This document shows, one piece after another, positions 26,012 through 35,163 of a stretch of DNA of 64,000 nucleotides (within the stretch, counting starts at the first letter, position 1; every line of letters begins with the position of its first letter). The position numbers and the translations under genes were made by a program. The DNA comes from Phycisphaerales bacterium (GTDB taxonomy: Bacteria; Planctomycetota; Phycisphaerae; Phycisphaerales; UBA1924). A model generated the notes under the pieces. It did no database searches, was not told the DNA's origin, and saw only the letters and a program-made list of their open reading frames with translations. Location of the stretch: assembly GCA_023382935.1 (NCBI GenBank), contig JAHDXL010000003.1:398566-462565 (forward strand), read 5' to 3'.

Positions 26012-28449
26012 GATGGGCTCCTGGCGCCGGCGCGGGCGCCGATGACGGTGACCGGGGACGTCGGGCGGTCCCACGAAACGCGAATGTGGACTTCTCCTGA
26101 TGCAGGCAGATTGGCTTCGGTCAGCACGCACCCGGCGATCGGCGAGCCGTCGGCGGTGCTCAGCACGGGATCGACGGCCGGATCGAACGCGGCAGCGTCG
26201 AACTCGACGGTGACGGTGCGTCTGCGCCAGAGGCGCGAAGCGCGCACACGGCCCATCGAGGGGAACGGGCACGGGTCGATGCGCAGGCCTTCCCACGTGG
26301 CACGCAGCCCGACGATCCACTCGAGGCTGACGCGGTTGAGCCACGCCGCCGAGCCGGTGTACCACGTCCAGCCGGCGCGGCCGGGGGTGGGCGACAGCGG
26401 GCCGTCCACGTTGCCCGGCAGCGCATAGGGCTCGGCGAAGTACGCATCAGCGTCGAGACAGCGCAGCGGCGGAGAGATGCCGCGCCAGATGCGTTCAACC
26501 GCGTCGACGTCGCGGCGCTTGCACGCGGCGGCCAAGGCCCAGGTCGCGGCGTGCATGTAGACCCCGCCGTTCTCGCGGGCGCCTGGCGCGTAGCGCGTCA
26601 GGTATCCGATCTTCGGATCGGGCACGGTGTACGCCGGCGCCAGCAGCAGCGGGCCATAGGGCGTGACGAGTCGATCGAGCACCGATTGCCACGCGGCGTC
26701 GGCGCGCTCGGCGGTGGTCGCGCTGGTGAGGATGGCCCAGGTCTGGGCGTTGAGGAAGATCTGCCCCTCGGTGCAGTCTTTCGAGCCGAGCCATCGGCCA
26801 TCAATATCCGTCGCGCGGCGGAACCACTTGCCGTCCCACGCCAGTTCATCAACCGCGCGTATGAGGCGCAAACGCTCGGCGTCGTAGGCGTCGGCGGTGG
26901 CGTGGTCGTCGATGGTGCGCAGCGCGCGCCCGAACTCCTCGAGCACGGCAATCATGAAGAAGGCCAGCCAGACCGACTCGCCATCGGTCTCATTGCCGAG
27001 GTTGGACAGCCCGTCGTTCCAGTCGTTGTCGCCGATGAGGGGAAGCCCTCGCCTGCTCATGCGCGACATGGCACGCGCGATGGCGCGCCGCCCGTGGTCG
27101 GCCAGCGTCGTCGGCTCGGCGTCGTCGACGAAGCGGACGCGCTGCGCGAGAATGCCCACGTCGCCGGTGTCGCGGATGTACGACGCGGTGATGAAGGGCA
27201 GCCAGAGATAGTCGTCGCTGCACGCGGAGCGCAGACCCGTTTCTGTGATCGGGTTCCACCAGTGATAGACACTGCCGTCGGCGAACTGGTGGGCGGCGTG
27301 GTGCAGGATCTGGGCGCGGCAGCGAGCGGGATCGCGGAGCAGCCAGACCTGGGAGTCCTGCAACTGGTCGCGATAGCCAAAGGCGCCGGACTGCTGGTAG
27401 TAGCCGGTGCGCCCGAAGAGACGCGCGGAGATGGCCTGGTAGGCCAGCCACGTGGAGTTGAGCAGGTCGAAGTCGGGCATGTCCGACTTGACCTGCGACG
27501 GCGTGAGCAGGCGCTGCCAGAAGGCTTCGGAGGCGTCCAGGGCCGCGTCGACGGCCCGCGGGTCGGTGTAACGGTCGAGCAGGGCTCCGACAGCCTCGGA
27601 GTTGTCGTCGATGGCGGTGAGCAGGCAGATGGTGCGCGAGGCCCCCGGAGCGAGTTCAAAGTCGCCCCCGAGCCCGCTGCAGGCGTCGTGGAAACGCCCG
27701 AAGACCCCTTCGACCGGCTCGCGCAGGGCGCGCGGGTCCGCCTGCGGGGCGTAGCGCCCGAAAAAGTCGGTCTTGTCGGAAGTGGCGAACGGTTGATCGA
27801 GCCCGACGATCGCGCACGCAGCCGCGTGGGGCCAGGGGCGGTTCCAGTGATCGTCTCGATTGCCGAACGGCGCTTCCCAGAGATTCTTGGTGGCGATGAT
27901 GGCGTGGCGCGAGCGGTCGTGGACGGTCGTGAAGAAGAGTCGGTGGAACTCGCGCTTCACGTCAGGCGCGGTGCCGCAGCACCACTCAAAGAACGACGCC
28001 AGGCGCAGGCGGCGCGTGCGCGGCGATTTGTTGCGGATGGTGATACGCCATAGTTCAATCTGGTCGGCCGAAGCGACGCCCATATCCCAGGTGGCGCTGA
28101 TGCCGTGGATGTCGGTGTGGAAGGAGGTGCGCCCCGGACGATGTGTGCACGTGAAGTGGTCGTAGTTCGGGCGGCAGGGCTGGGGAGAGAGCGACCAGGT
28201 CACGCCAGCGTCGAGGTCGCGCAGGTACACCCAGCGGCCGGAGTCATCGCGGACGTGGTCCATGTTCCAGCGCGTGATGACGTTGAGTTGGCAGTGATCG
28301 AGGAAACTGAAGCCACCGCCGTTGTGACTGACGACCAGGCCGTAACGACCGTTGCAGATCACGTTGGTCCACGGCGTCGGTGGCTCGGTGGAGGTGATGT
28401 GGAATGAACGGCCATCGTCCGAGAAACGGCCGTACTTGTTCTTGAGCAT
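26008..28449 (-). CDS. GH94 glycoside phosphorylase (cellobiose phosphorylase-like)
   Basis: 813 residues, the length of cellobiose phosphorylases. GH94 enzymes cleave a beta-linked disaccharide or oligosaccharide with phosphate, giving glucose 1-phosphate. The N-terminal beta-sandwich begins [13 protein letters not shown]; the (alpha/alpha)6 barrel contains F-G-Y-R-D-Q-L-Q-D and the catalytic-acid segment [23 protein letters not shown] segment carries conserved phosphate-site residues. No signal peptide, so cytoplasmic. Substrate could be cellobiose, a beta-1,2 or other beta-glucan fragment; the glucoamylase-like lipoprotein nearby makes beta-1,2-glucan one possibility. Confidence 0.93.
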   Translation of the reverse strand: MLKNKYGRFSDDGRSFHITSTEPPTPWTNVICNGRYGLVVSHNGGGFSFLDHCQLNVITRWNMDHVRDDSGRWVYLRDLDAGVTWSLSPQPCRPNYDHFTCTHRPGRTSFHTDIHGISATWDMGVASADQIELWRITIRNKSPRTRRLRLASFFEWCCGTAPDVKREFHRLFFTTVHDRSRHAIIATKNLWEAPFGNRDDHWNRPWPHAAACAIVGLDQPFATSDKTDFFGRYAPQADPRALREPVEGVFGRFHDACSGLGGDFELAPGASRTICLLTAIDDNSEAVGALLDRYTDPRAVDAALDASEAFWQRLLTPSQVKSDMPDFDLLNSTWLAYQAISARLFGRTGYYQQSGAFGYRDQLQDSQVWLLRDPARCRAQILHHAAHQFADGSVYHWWNPITETGLRSACSDDYLWLPFITASYIRDTGDVGILAQRVRFVDDAEPTTLADHGRRAIARAMSRMSRRGLPLIGDNDWNDGLSNLGNETDGESVWLAFFMIAVLEEFGRALRTIDDHATADAYDAERLRLIRAVDELAWDGKWFRRATDIDGRWLGSKDCTEGQIFLNAQTWAILTSATTAERADAAWQSVLDRLVTPYGPLLLAPAYTVPDPKIGYLTRYAPGARENGGVYMHAATWALAAACKRRDVDAVERIWRGISPPLRCLDADAYFAEPYALPGNVDGPLSPTPGRAGWTWYTGSAAWLNRVSLEWIVGLRATWEGLRIDPCPFPSMGRVRASRLWRRRTVTVEFDAAAFDPAVDPVLSTADGSPIAGCVLTEANLPASGEVHIRVSWDRPTSPVTVIGARAGARSPS

Positions 28450-28518
28450 GCCGTCCGTCCTCGCGCCGGTAGAGCGGCGGAAAGAAGCCGCGTCATGCGG
28501 CGCGCGTTGTGCGAGACT

Positions 28519-28551
28519 GAAAGGGGAGTCGCGGCGTTTCGACCGCGATTC
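28519..28551 (-). terminator. Terminator-like hairpin after PEP-CTERM gene
   Basis: On the minus strand TCGCGG and CCGCGA pair around an 8-base loop, flanked by GGGA/TCCC, then CCTTTCAGTCT. It lies between the gene ending at 28588 and the GH94 start at 28449, so these may be separate or attenuated units. Confidence 0.5.
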
Positions 28552-28587
28552 CCGTGAACCGAGCCGGGGTAGGCCCCGGGCTGCACA

Positions 28588-29367
28588 TCAGCGACGGCGG
28601 CGCAGAGCCGCCAGGCCGGCCAGACCGAGCATGCCCAGCGCTCCGGGGGCGGGGATGGCAATCTTGCTGAAGTTGACGTCCACGACGCCGGTGGTGCCAT
28701 TGGGCTGGTTGATCTGGGCGCCAACACCCAGGAAGAAGTCGAAGAAGGAGGGGATGCCGCCCTCGAGGGTGGTGAAGTCGATCTCGCCACTGGAGATCCA
28801 GCCGGTGCCGGTGGTGTAGTTGTTGTACATGTACTCCATGGTCGAGCGGACGGCGCCCATTTCCGCGTCGCCGGGGCGATGGATCATGCGCAGCCCGAGC
28901 ACATCGCCGACGGTGTAGAGCCCGCTGCCGAACGAGTGGAACGGCAGGATCGAGCCGAAGGCGGCGATTTCACCGTTCCAGGTCAGCACGCCGAACAGGC
29001 CGAAACCAAACAGGTCGGCCTGAAAGCCGGCTTCGACGTTGCCAACGTCGGTCGCCTGGTTGACCTGCAGGGTCAGGCTCATGTCCCACCCATCACCGAA
29101 ATTGAAGTCAACCTTGCTGGGTCCGTTGCCGAACCAAGCGGCATGGCGGTTGGCCCACCCGCCGGGTCCGTAGTTCTGCTCGTGGATATACAGCGAGCCG
29201 TTGCTGGCGCTGTAGTTGCTCATGTAGATGAGCGAAGAACCGGAGAAGTCATTGAACAGGCGCGGCTGATCGACGTAGTTGGTGATGTCACCGACGCCGC
29301 TGGCCAAGGCGGGCGCGACGAGAGCGCCGGCCGCGAGCACGAAACTCAAACGCGTGATCTCCCTCAT
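28588..29367 (-). CDS. Secreted protein with PEP-CTERM-like sorting tail
   Basis: 259 residues. Signal peptide at 1-22 (L-S-F-V-L-A-A-G-A-L-V-A-P-A-L-A-S). The body is rich in Gly, Asn, Phe and Tyr, suggesting a beta-sandwich surface protein; no catalytic motif is seen. The tail is I-P-A-P-G-A-L-G-M-L-G-L-A-G-L-A-A-L then four Arg, a PEP-CTERM-type signal recognised by exosortase. A LacI-type palindrome lies about 72-85 bp upstream of the ATG, right after a TTGACA-containing promoter, so it is probably controlled together with the glycan genes. Confidence 0.88.
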   Translation of the reverse strand: MREITRLSFVLAAGALVAPALASGVGDITNYVDQPRLFNDFSGSSLIYMSNYSASNGSLYIHEQNYGPGGWANRHAAWFGNGPSKVDFNFGDGWDMSLTLQVNQATDVGNVEAGFQADLFGFGLFGVLTWNGEIAAFGSILPFHSFGSGLYTVGDVLGLRMIHRPGDAEMGAVRSTMEYMYNNYTTGTGWISSGEIDFTTLEGGIPSFFDFFLGVGAQINQPNGTTGVVDVNFSKIAIPAPGALGMLGLAGLAALRRRR

Positions 29368-29438
29368 TGCAGTCTCCTTCTCTCGAGTGCGTTGGTCCCA
29401 GTGAACCGGCGAGAGCGAAATCTCCTGACCGGATCCTC

Positions 29439-29480
29439 TGTAAACGTTTTCATCTTCCTGAACTGAACTTCTGTTGTCAA
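29439..29480 (-). promoter_or_regulatory. Promoter with LacI-type operator
   Basis: Minus strand: TTGACA (29480-29475), 17 bp, GAAGAT (29457-29452), then TGAAAACGTTTACA (29452-29439), whose core AAACGTTT is a perfect palindrome. The operator would cover the transcription start, a repression geometry, for the PEP-CTERM gene at 29367. Confidence 0.6.
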
Positions 29481-29500
29481 CACCTCAAAGCGGGATTCTG

Positions 29501-31075
29501 TCAATTTTCCGGCGTTCTCCGGAACGCGGTGGCCGGAGACAGCCGCAGACGATCGAGACCAGACCGTACCGCCGGGTGGTCCGAGAACAGACGCCAGATC
29601 ATTCCGGATCGGGCGTTTTCAATCCCCAGAATCAGTGGCCCTTGGTCGATTGCCACGAAATCCGTCGCCACCCAAGGCTCCCCGGCCTTGGTGTCGAAGG
29701 TGTAGGCATCGAGGAATCCGTAGCCTCCGGCGTCGGGAGCACGCCAGACCAGCGGCTGCCCGTCTGAGCCTGTCAGTGCTCGGTAGTGCCGCAGGGCTTC
29801 GAGCGCCAATTGCGGCTCGAACATGATGGCCGAGCCTGCCGAGTAGGGCGCGATCACGCCGTCGTTCCATTGCTCGACATAGGAGTGGTTGGCGGGCGGG
29901 ATGTCGTAGTCATCGCGTGCGCCGGGCAAGGGGATGCGGTCAGGGTGGAGGTGGGCGACGTAGTACCCGCCTGGCCCGTCGCTGGCCGAAAGCCCCCAGG
30001 CGGACGGGCCGGGGGTGCGCAAGTTGAGCGGGTTTTCCATGGCCTTGGCGCGGTGCATGAGCACGTGCCGGCGCGCATCTTCCCACCAGTTGATGCGGGC
30101 TCGCTGCGGATAGCCGAACGAGGCCGGGTCGTCGGGCGCCAGCGCGCGGTAGTCGATCCAGCAGTGGTCGGTGATGGACGTGAACAGCGCGCCCGAGTAG
30201 GGGAAGCAGAACATGGGCCCGATGTCGCGGTACTGCCCGAGCGGACGGCGGAGTTGGTAGTAGCGCTCGGGGGGGAGGCGGTGGCCTTCGACCGTGGCAC
30301 AGGAGCCGAGGAACGCGATGAGTCGGTGCTCGCCGCCGGCGTCAGCCCAGTAGAGCGTGAGGAGTTTGCCGCCCTCTTCCAGATGGCGCGGGTTGTTGGC
30401 TTTCCAGCCCAGACTCATGAACCCGCGATAGGCAGGGTGCTCGGTGTCCGGCGCGAGGAAGGCGGTCCAGTTCGCGTCGGCGAAGAGCGCGTCGGCGACC
30501 TGCGCCACCTCGCCCTGAAAGTAGACCGAAGCGGTCAGGAGGCCGGCAAAGAGGATGGCCGAGTCAATGGTGCTGACGACGTGCTCGTAGGCGTCGGGGT
30601 GCGGGACGCCGGTCGGGTCGAGGAAGTGAAAGAACAGCCCCTCGTGCCGGTTGGTCGGGTGATCGCGCAGACTGGTGACAACCTGAAGGGCGCGGGCGTA
30701 GCCCTGCTGGCGTGTGATCCAGCCACGTTCGACGCCGATGGGCAGGGCGCTGAGTTGGAACCCGACTCCGGCAACGCTGACCAGGTCATTGCTGGTGCGG
30801 TCGAGCACCATGCCGGTGTGTTTCGAGACGGCGTTCCAGAAGAAGAGGAAGGCGGCTCGCTGAATTTCGTCGAGGAAGGCCTCGTCTTCGGCGGAGAAGG
30901 CAAACGGGGGGACGGGCGTGCTGGGCGCAATGTCGATGACGACTTGCGAAGCATCGACGATCGGCTCGATCCGGTTCTCGGACGGGGTGGATTGGCAGGA
31001 TGCGAGGGCAGGTGTCCACCCCGCCAGCAGAAGGGCGGCGAGTTTGCGGAAACCGCTTCTCGAAAACGTTTTCAT
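29501..31075 (-). CDS. Glucoamylase-like (PF10091/GH144-type) lipoprotein
   Basis: 524 residues. The signal peptide ends in a lipobox (L-A-S-C, Cys27), so the protein is probably lipid-anchored. The mature part is an (alpha/alpha)6 enzyme of the glucoamylase-like family that includes GH144 endo-beta-1,2-glucanases: F-L-D-E-I-Q-R-A-A-F-L-F-F-W near 68-81, the S-V-A-G-V-G-F segment, S-T-I-D-S-A-I-L-F-A-G-L-L-T, W-A-x-G and late Y-S-A-G-S-A and P-L-I-L-G-I-E-N. Not all members are beta-1,2-glucanases, so linkage is open. Codons 1-5 overlap the palindrome GAAAACGTTTTC, a LacI operator at the start of the gene, which faces the regulator gene. Confidence 0.85.
   Translation of the reverse strand: MKTFSRSGFRKLAALLLAGWTPALASCQSTPSENRIEPIVDASQVVIDIAPSTPVPPFAFSAEDEAFLDEIQRAAFLFFWNAVSKHTGMVLDRTSNDLVSVAGVGFQLSALPIGVERGWITRQQGYARALQVVTSLRDHPTNRHEGLFFHFLDPTGVPHPDAYEHVVSTIDSAILFAGLLTASVYFQGEVAQVADALFADANWTAFLAPDTEHPAYRGFMSLGWKANNPRHLEEGGKLLTLYWADAGGEHRLIAFLGSCATVEGHRLPPERYYQLRRPLGQYRDIGPMFCFPYSGALFTSITDHCWIDYRALAPDDPASFGYPQRARINWWEDARRHVLMHRAKAMENPLNLRTPGPSAWGLSASDGPGGYYVAHLHPDRIPLPGARDDYDIPPANHSYVEQWNDGVIAPYSAGSAIMFEPQLALEALRHYRALTGSDGQPLVWRAPDAGGYGFLDAYTFDTKAGEPWVATDFVAIDQGPLILGIENARSGMIWRLFSDHPAVRSGLDRLRLSPATAFRRTPEN
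31062..31073. promoter_or_regulatory. LacI-type operator between divergent genes
   Basis: GAAAACGTTTTC, a perfect 12-bp palindrome with central CG. It covers the first codons of the glucoamylase-like gene and lies 21 bp before the regulator's ATG at 31094, so one bound dimer could control both. Confidence 0.7.
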
Positions 31076-31079
31076 CGCT

Positions 31080-31085
31080 TATCAT
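31080..31085 (+). promoter_or_regulatory. Candidate -10 box of the lacI-family gene
   Basis: TATCAT, eight bases before the ATG at 31094. It overlaps the presumed divergent start region of the glucoamylase-like gene. Confidence 0.4.
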
Positions 31086-31093
31086 CATGCCTG

Positions 31094-32182
31094 ATGAGTG
31101 GGGGCAAGGCAAGCGGCACCGAAGGAAGTTCACCCGAGCGGGTTCGCGGCTCCGGTGTGCCGGATCGCAACGGCGGGGTGTCGATCAAGAGCGTGGCCGA
31201 GCGAGCCGGGGTGTCGATCGCCACGGTCAGCCGGGTGATCAACTCGCCCGAACTGGTGGCGCCGGAGACGTCACGGCGTGTGCAGAAGGCCATTGACGAG
31301 GTCGGTTACAGGCCCAACCTGTTCGCCAAGGGTCTGCTGACGCGGCGCAGCCGGGTGATCGGGGTTTCGCTGCCGGACATTCACGGGCAGTTCTATTCCG
31401 ACCTGATGCGCAGTGCCGACGAGCGCGCGTGCGAACTGGGGTATCACCTGCTGGTCAGTTCCAACGCGCATCGCCCGGACGTGGGCCCGGAGAGCAGTTT
31501 TGCCCTCGACCTGGCCGACGGACTGATCGTGATGCTCACGGAGAGTTCGCGGGCCGACCTGGATGCGATTGCGCGCCTGTCACTGCCGACGGTGGTGATC
31601 GGGGCCGACAAGCCCGGGCTTGGGCTGGAGACGATCACGATTGACAATGCCTCGGGCGTGCGCGAGGCCGTGGAGCATCTTCTGGCCGGTACGTCGGCCG
31701 AACGGTGTTGCTTCGTGGGTGGGCATCGGGGCAACATCGACTCGGACGAGCGCTGCGCGGCCTTTGTCGAGACGCTGCGGGCACACGGGCACGAGCCTGC
31801 GGTCGATCAGGTGGCGCTTGGGGAATATGGGTTTGACTGGGGCTGGGAGTGGGCAACCGCGGCCCTGAACGCCGAGCGGTTGCGCGGCGCCGCGGTGCTG
31901 ACCGCCAACGACGAAATCGCGATCGGCGTGGCGTCGGCGGCGCGGGACGCCGGGCTGATGATTCCGCGTGACGTACGGCTGGTCGGGTTTGACGATTCAG
32001 CACTGTGCCGGTTCATGCGTCCCCCGCTCTCGTCGGTGCGCGTGCCCATCGACGAGATCGGCCAAGAAGCAGTCAACGCGCTGGTGCGCCGGCTGGAGAA
32101 TCCCAAGAGCACGCCGAGGCGGGCGTGCCTTCAGACCTCCCTGGTCGTGCGCGAGAGCAGCGCGGTGGGGAGAACACGATGA
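31094..32182 (+). CDS. LacI-family transcriptional regulator
   Basis: 362 residues from the ATG at 31094. A 29-residue leader precedes the headpiece S-I-K-S-V-A-E-R-A-G-V-S-I-A-T-V-S-R-V-I-N at about 30-50, with hinge segment Y-R-P-N-L-F-A-K-G-L. The effector domain is the periplasmic-binding-protein type (R-V-I-G-V-S-L-P; late T-A-N-D-E-I-A-I-G and L-V-G-F-D-D-S). Probably a repressor released by a sugar. Three matching palindromes (21077, 29439, 31062) define a likely regulon of transporter, PEP-CTERM protein, glucoamylase-like enzyme and itself. Overlaps the next gene by ATGA. Confidence 0.95.
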   Translation: MSGGKASGTEGSSPERVRGSGVPDRNGGVSIKSVAERAGVSIATVSRVINSPELVAPETSRRVQKAIDEVGYRPNLFAKGLLTRRSRVIGVSLPDIHGQFYSDLMRSADERACELGYHLLVSSNAHRPDVGPESSFALDLADGLIVMLTESSRADLDAIARLSLPTVVIGADKPGLGLETITIDNASGVREAVEHLLAGTSAERCCFVGGHRGNIDSDERCAAFVETLRAHGHEPAVDQVALGEYGFDWGWEWATAALNAERLRGAAVLTANDEIAIGVASAARDAGLMIPRDVRLVGFDDSALCRFMRPPLSSVRVPIDEIGQEAVNALVRRLENPKSTPRRACLQTSLVVRESSAVGRTR

Positions 32183-34497
32183 AGATGGCGTCCGCGAGGG
32201 CGCTGGCGGGCGCCGGGCTGGCGGCGTCGATCGCGGGGGCTCAGCCGGTCGTCGAGCCGTGGGCCAGCGGCGCGGCGGGCGCGGTGGACTCGGTGGCGGC
32301 GGCTGAACTGTCGGGCTGGTACGCCGCAGCGAGCAGCACGGACGACCTGGTCGAGATTCGCGACGTGCGCGGGGCGCTGATCCGGAGTCTGACCCGGGCC
32401 CAGATGAATGCGCAGGCGCCTTGGATGACGCTGGACGCGAGTTTCGACGGCCCGTCGGCACTGGCGTGGAGTGACTCGGGGCGCCTGCTGTTCATCGTGG
32501 TGCATGACGACATGACGCCGGGCGACGGGCAGCCGGGCGACGTGGTGCTGCGCTACGACGTGCCGCGGAACCAGTTGACGCTGTTCGCACGCATCGAGGT
32601 TTCCGACCAGACCAACGCGCCGGTGCGCGGCGCGGCGCGGCACTTCGGCGGGCGGCTGTTCGTGGGCACAGACACGCAGGGCGTGCGCGTGCTGAGGGCA
32701 CAGCGCGGCGACACGGTGGGAGTTCCTCTCGGTTCCGGTTCGCTGGGCGGAGCGGCTGTGCGCGGGTTGGCGGTCGATCGCGTGCACAACGTGCTGTATG
32801 CGGTGAGTCCAAGCGGCTTTTTCCGCGGCACGGCCGGCGCCACGCCTGGATTCATTTTTGTGGGGAGTCTGAGCGACGCGCGGGCAGTGACATATAGCGA
32901 TCACTTCGGGCCGGCGGCGAAAAACGGGGCCTATGTGCTGTGCGGCGCGGGCACCGGCGCGACGCTGCTGTTTGTCAACGACTTCCAAGCCCAGGGCGCC
33001 ATCGCGTTCTCACCGACGACCTATCACACCTGGAGCGGGCCAGCGCACGACGTGGCCGCGACAGCGTGCGGGCGCCTGCTCGCCGGGCTCGACGGCGGGG
33101 CCGAGGTGATCGCCGATGCGGGCGATCCGTCGCTGAGGTTCGAGGATTGGCTGGTGGACGAGTTCGAGCAGGTAGTTGCGTTCGGGCGCGGGCTGATCTC
33201 GCCGGATGGAGAGCCGGACGGATGGGTCATCGACGGTGACGTGGCGGCCGGAGGATCGCGCTTCCAGCCCGCTTCGCCCGATGGGGCGGCGTGGGTGGTG
33301 CTGCTGCTACTGGCCCACGACGCGATGTTCGACGACCCGAGCGCGCAGGCGGACGTGCGCCGCATTCTCGAACGCTACGCCGGGTTGGCGCTGGATGGCA
33401 TCGTGCCCGGCCGCAGCGCCGACGGCATCTATCGACACTGGATCGACCCAGCGACAGGCGGGGTAGCCGCGGGATGGGACGGCGAGTTCGCCACCATGAG
33501 CACGATGAAGATGGTGCTGTCGGCTGAGCGAGCCAGCGCTTTCTACCCTGACGATCCGCGCATCCGCCGTGCGGCGCAGCACATCGTCGCCGGTGTGAGG
33601 AACTGGGACGCCTACACCGAGCCGAACTCGCTTTTCCTCAGGTCGCTTGCGAGTGGCGGACCGGAGAGCGGGTCGGCCGCCGACGGATATCACGAGGGCA
33701 TCCTGTTCGTCGAACAGGCCGCGGTGTACGGAGCGTCGGTGGGCGACTATGCCGCGTGGCTGAACCGCGCCAATTGGCCCAGCGCGATCTACGTGACCGG
33801 CATGCCCGTCACCAGCAACGCGCCAGCCACCTTCCAGGCGGCCTTCGTGTCGCTGTACGCCCAGATCGTGCAACGCGGCACGCGCGACATCGCCGCGTGG
33901 CGCGATCACGCCGTGGCGCTGCTTGCGTCCAACGCCGCGTGGACCGACGACGCGCAGGCCCGCTTCATGACCGTGTTCAGCGCGGGCGCGACCAAGACGA
34001 TCTGGGCGCCCAGCGGCTACAACGCCGACTCGCTGTCTGGACATCCCGGTGATATCAGCACGTTTCCCTCGCTCATGGCCTTCGCCTCGCGCGGCGACAC
34101 GGCGCCGGCGGTGAGCGCCTACCACGCCTATCGGCATGGGTATCGGCAGACTTTCGCCAGCGGAGCGTCGATCCTGTATCGGCGATCCAATGTTGATCCG
34201 GCGTACGCGCCATCGGACGCCGGCCTGCCCGACGTGGCGCTCGGGGCCCTGGGCCTAGCCGAGTTGATCCAGCCGGGCGTGGTGGATGCGGTGCTGGCGC
34301 GCGCGTTTGCTCAGCATGTGCCTTGCCTGGCGGAGATGGCCCCGCCCGCCGGCACGCTGGACTTCTTCGATGTGTCAGCGTTTCTTTCGGCCTTTGCGGC
34401 CCACAGCCCGGCGGCCGACTTTGCCGCACCCTACGGTACCTTCGACTTCTTCGACGTGTTCGTGTTCCTTGGCGCGTTCAGCGCCGGCTGCCCGTGA
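32179..34497 (+). CDS. Large secreted protein with two D-F-F-D-V modules, unknown
   Basis: 772 residues from the ATG overlapping the lacI stop. Signal peptide 1-21 (A-L-A-G-A-G-L-A-A-S-I-A-G-A). Residues about 25-370 have short repeated beta-rich stretches (L-V-E-I-R-D-V-R-G-A; V-L-R-Y-D-V; V-R-V-L-R-A-Q) that suggest a beta-propeller. Residues about 370-705 are helical with W-D-G-E-F-A-T-M-S-T-M-K-M and F-Y-P-D-D-P-R-I-R-R-A-A, like an (alpha/alpha) barrel of glycan enzymes. Two tail modules follow: L-D-F-F-D-V-S-A-F-L-S-A-F and F-D-F-F-D-V-F-V-F-L-G-A-F, ending G-C-P. I do not recognise the family; coupling to lacI suggests a role in the same glycan use. Confidence 0.75.
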   Translation: MKMASARALAGAGLAASIAGAQPVVEPWASGAAGAVDSVAAAELSGWYAAASSTDDLVEIRDVRGALIRSLTRAQMNAQAPWMTLDASFDGPSALAWSDSGRLLFIVVHDDMTPGDGQPGDVVLRYDVPRNQLTLFARIEVSDQTNAPVRGAARHFGGRLFVGTDTQGVRVLRAQRGDTVGVPLGSGSLGGAAVRGLAVDRVHNVLYAVSPSGFFRGTAGATPGFIFVGSLSDARAVTYSDHFGPAAKNGAYVLCGAGTGATLLFVNDFQAQGAIAFSPTTYHTWSGPAHDVAATACGRLLAGLDGGAEVIADAGDPSLRFEDWLVDEFEQVVAFGRGLISPDGEPDGWVIDGDVAAGGSRFQPASPDGAAWVVLLLLAHDAMFDDPSAQADVRRILERYAGLALDGIVPGRSADGIYRHWIDPATGGVAAGWDGEFATMSTMKMVLSAERASAFYPDDPRIRRAAQHIVAGVRNWDAYTEPNSLFLRSLASGGPESGSAADGYHEGILFVEQAAVYGASVGDYAAWLNRANWPSAIYVTGMPVTSNAPATFQAAFVSLYAQIVQRGTRDIAAWRDHAVALLASNAAWTDDAQARFMTVFSAGATKTIWAPSGYNADSLSGHPGDISTFPSLMAFASRGDTAPAVSAYHAYRHGYRQTFASGASILYRRSNVDPAYAPSDAGLPDVALGALGLAELIQPGVVDAVLARAFAQHVPCLAEMAPPAGTLDFFDVSAFLSAFAAHSPAADFAAPYGTFDFFDVFVFLGAFSAGCP

Positions 34498-34542
34498 CGG
34501 CGCACGCCAGAACAGGCAAAGGCTAGGGCAGGCGTGAGCGGC

Positions 34543-34959
34543 TCAGAGTTTCTGCGTCCGGCGGATTTCCTCGAAGCGAGCCAGCGTGGCCGGGCTGACG
34601 TGATGTTCGATGCCCTCGGCGTCGATGGCGGCCGTCCTGGGGTCGAGCCCCAGCGCCAGCAGAAACCCGTACACGATCGCGTGCCGCTCCCTGCAGTGCC
34701 GAGCCAGCCTCAGGCCCCTGGCGGTCAGTTGGATCGGCTTGTACGGCTCGGTGACAACCAGCCCGTCGCGCTCCAAACGCTGCACGATGCGAATGACCGT
34801 CACATGCGTGACGCCGAAGCGAGCCGACAGATCGGTCACGCGGCATTGCCCGTTCCGCTCGACCAGGTCGGCGATGGCCTCGACGTAGTCCTCGCCCGTC
34901 TCGGCGGCGTGATCGCGCCGGGTGCGGGCATGGGCGGAGGCGTTGGGCGGATTCTTCAT
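34543..34959 (-). CDS. mntR: DtxR/MntR-family metal-dependent regulator
   Basis: 138 residues from the ATG at 34959. The winged helix has V-T-D-L-S-A-R-F-G-V-T-H-V-T-V-I-R-I-V-Q-R-L near residues 41-62. The metal/dimer domain contains A-R-H-C-R-E-R-H-A-I-V-Y and D-A-E-G-I-E-H-H-V-S, with the usual Glu and His ligands of MntR. It probably represses manganese uptake when manganese is high; no transporter gene is adjacent, although the terC gene at 56009 in this window is behind a manganese riboswitch. An extended -10 box (TG-N-TACAAT) lies about 32 bp upstream. Confidence 0.85.
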   Translation of the reverse strand: MKNPPNASAHARTRRDHAAETGEDYVEAIADLVERNGQCRVTDLSARFGVTHVTVIRIVQRLERDGLVVTEPYKPIQLTARGLRLARHCRERHAIVYGFLLALGLDPRTAAIDAEGIEHHVSPATLARFEEIRRTQKL

Positions 34960-34990
34960 CGTGAGCGTCGCGAGCGATAAGCGGCCGGGC

Positions 34991-34996
34991 ATTGTA
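34991..34996 (-). promoter_or_regulatory. Extended -10 box of mntR-like gene
   Basis: Minus strand TGCTACAAT, an extended -10 (TG at the proper distance). The untranslated leader would be about 25 nt. Confidence 0.5.
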
Positions 34997-35040
34997 GCAC
35001 TCGCCACATCGACGTTTGATCACCCCTGGGAGCGCCGACG

Positions 35041-35066
35041 CAAAAAGAAGGCCCCTGGCGGGGCCT
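35041..35066 (-). terminator. Intrinsic terminator of tRNA-Ser
   Basis: Minus strand: AGGCCCC, loop GCCA, GGGGCCT, then TTCTTTTTG. Directly follows the tRNA 3' end. Perfect 7-bp stem plus U-tract. Confidence 0.9.
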
Positions 35067-35074
35067 CTGGAAAG

Positions 35075-35163
35075 CGGAGAGGGGGGGATTCGAACCCCCG
35101 TCGACGGAAAACCGCCGAACCGGATTTCGAATCCGGCGCATTCAACCACTCTGCCACCTCTCC
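35075..35163 (-). tRNA. tRNA-Ser, anticodon CGA
   Basis: Class II tRNA with long variable arm. Acceptor GGAGAGG pairs with CCTCTCC; anticodon stem-loop ends around A-T-T-CGA-A-A-T; T-arm GGGGG-TTCGAAT-CCCCC. Discriminator G; no CCA encoded. Reads UCG codons. Confidence 0.95.
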
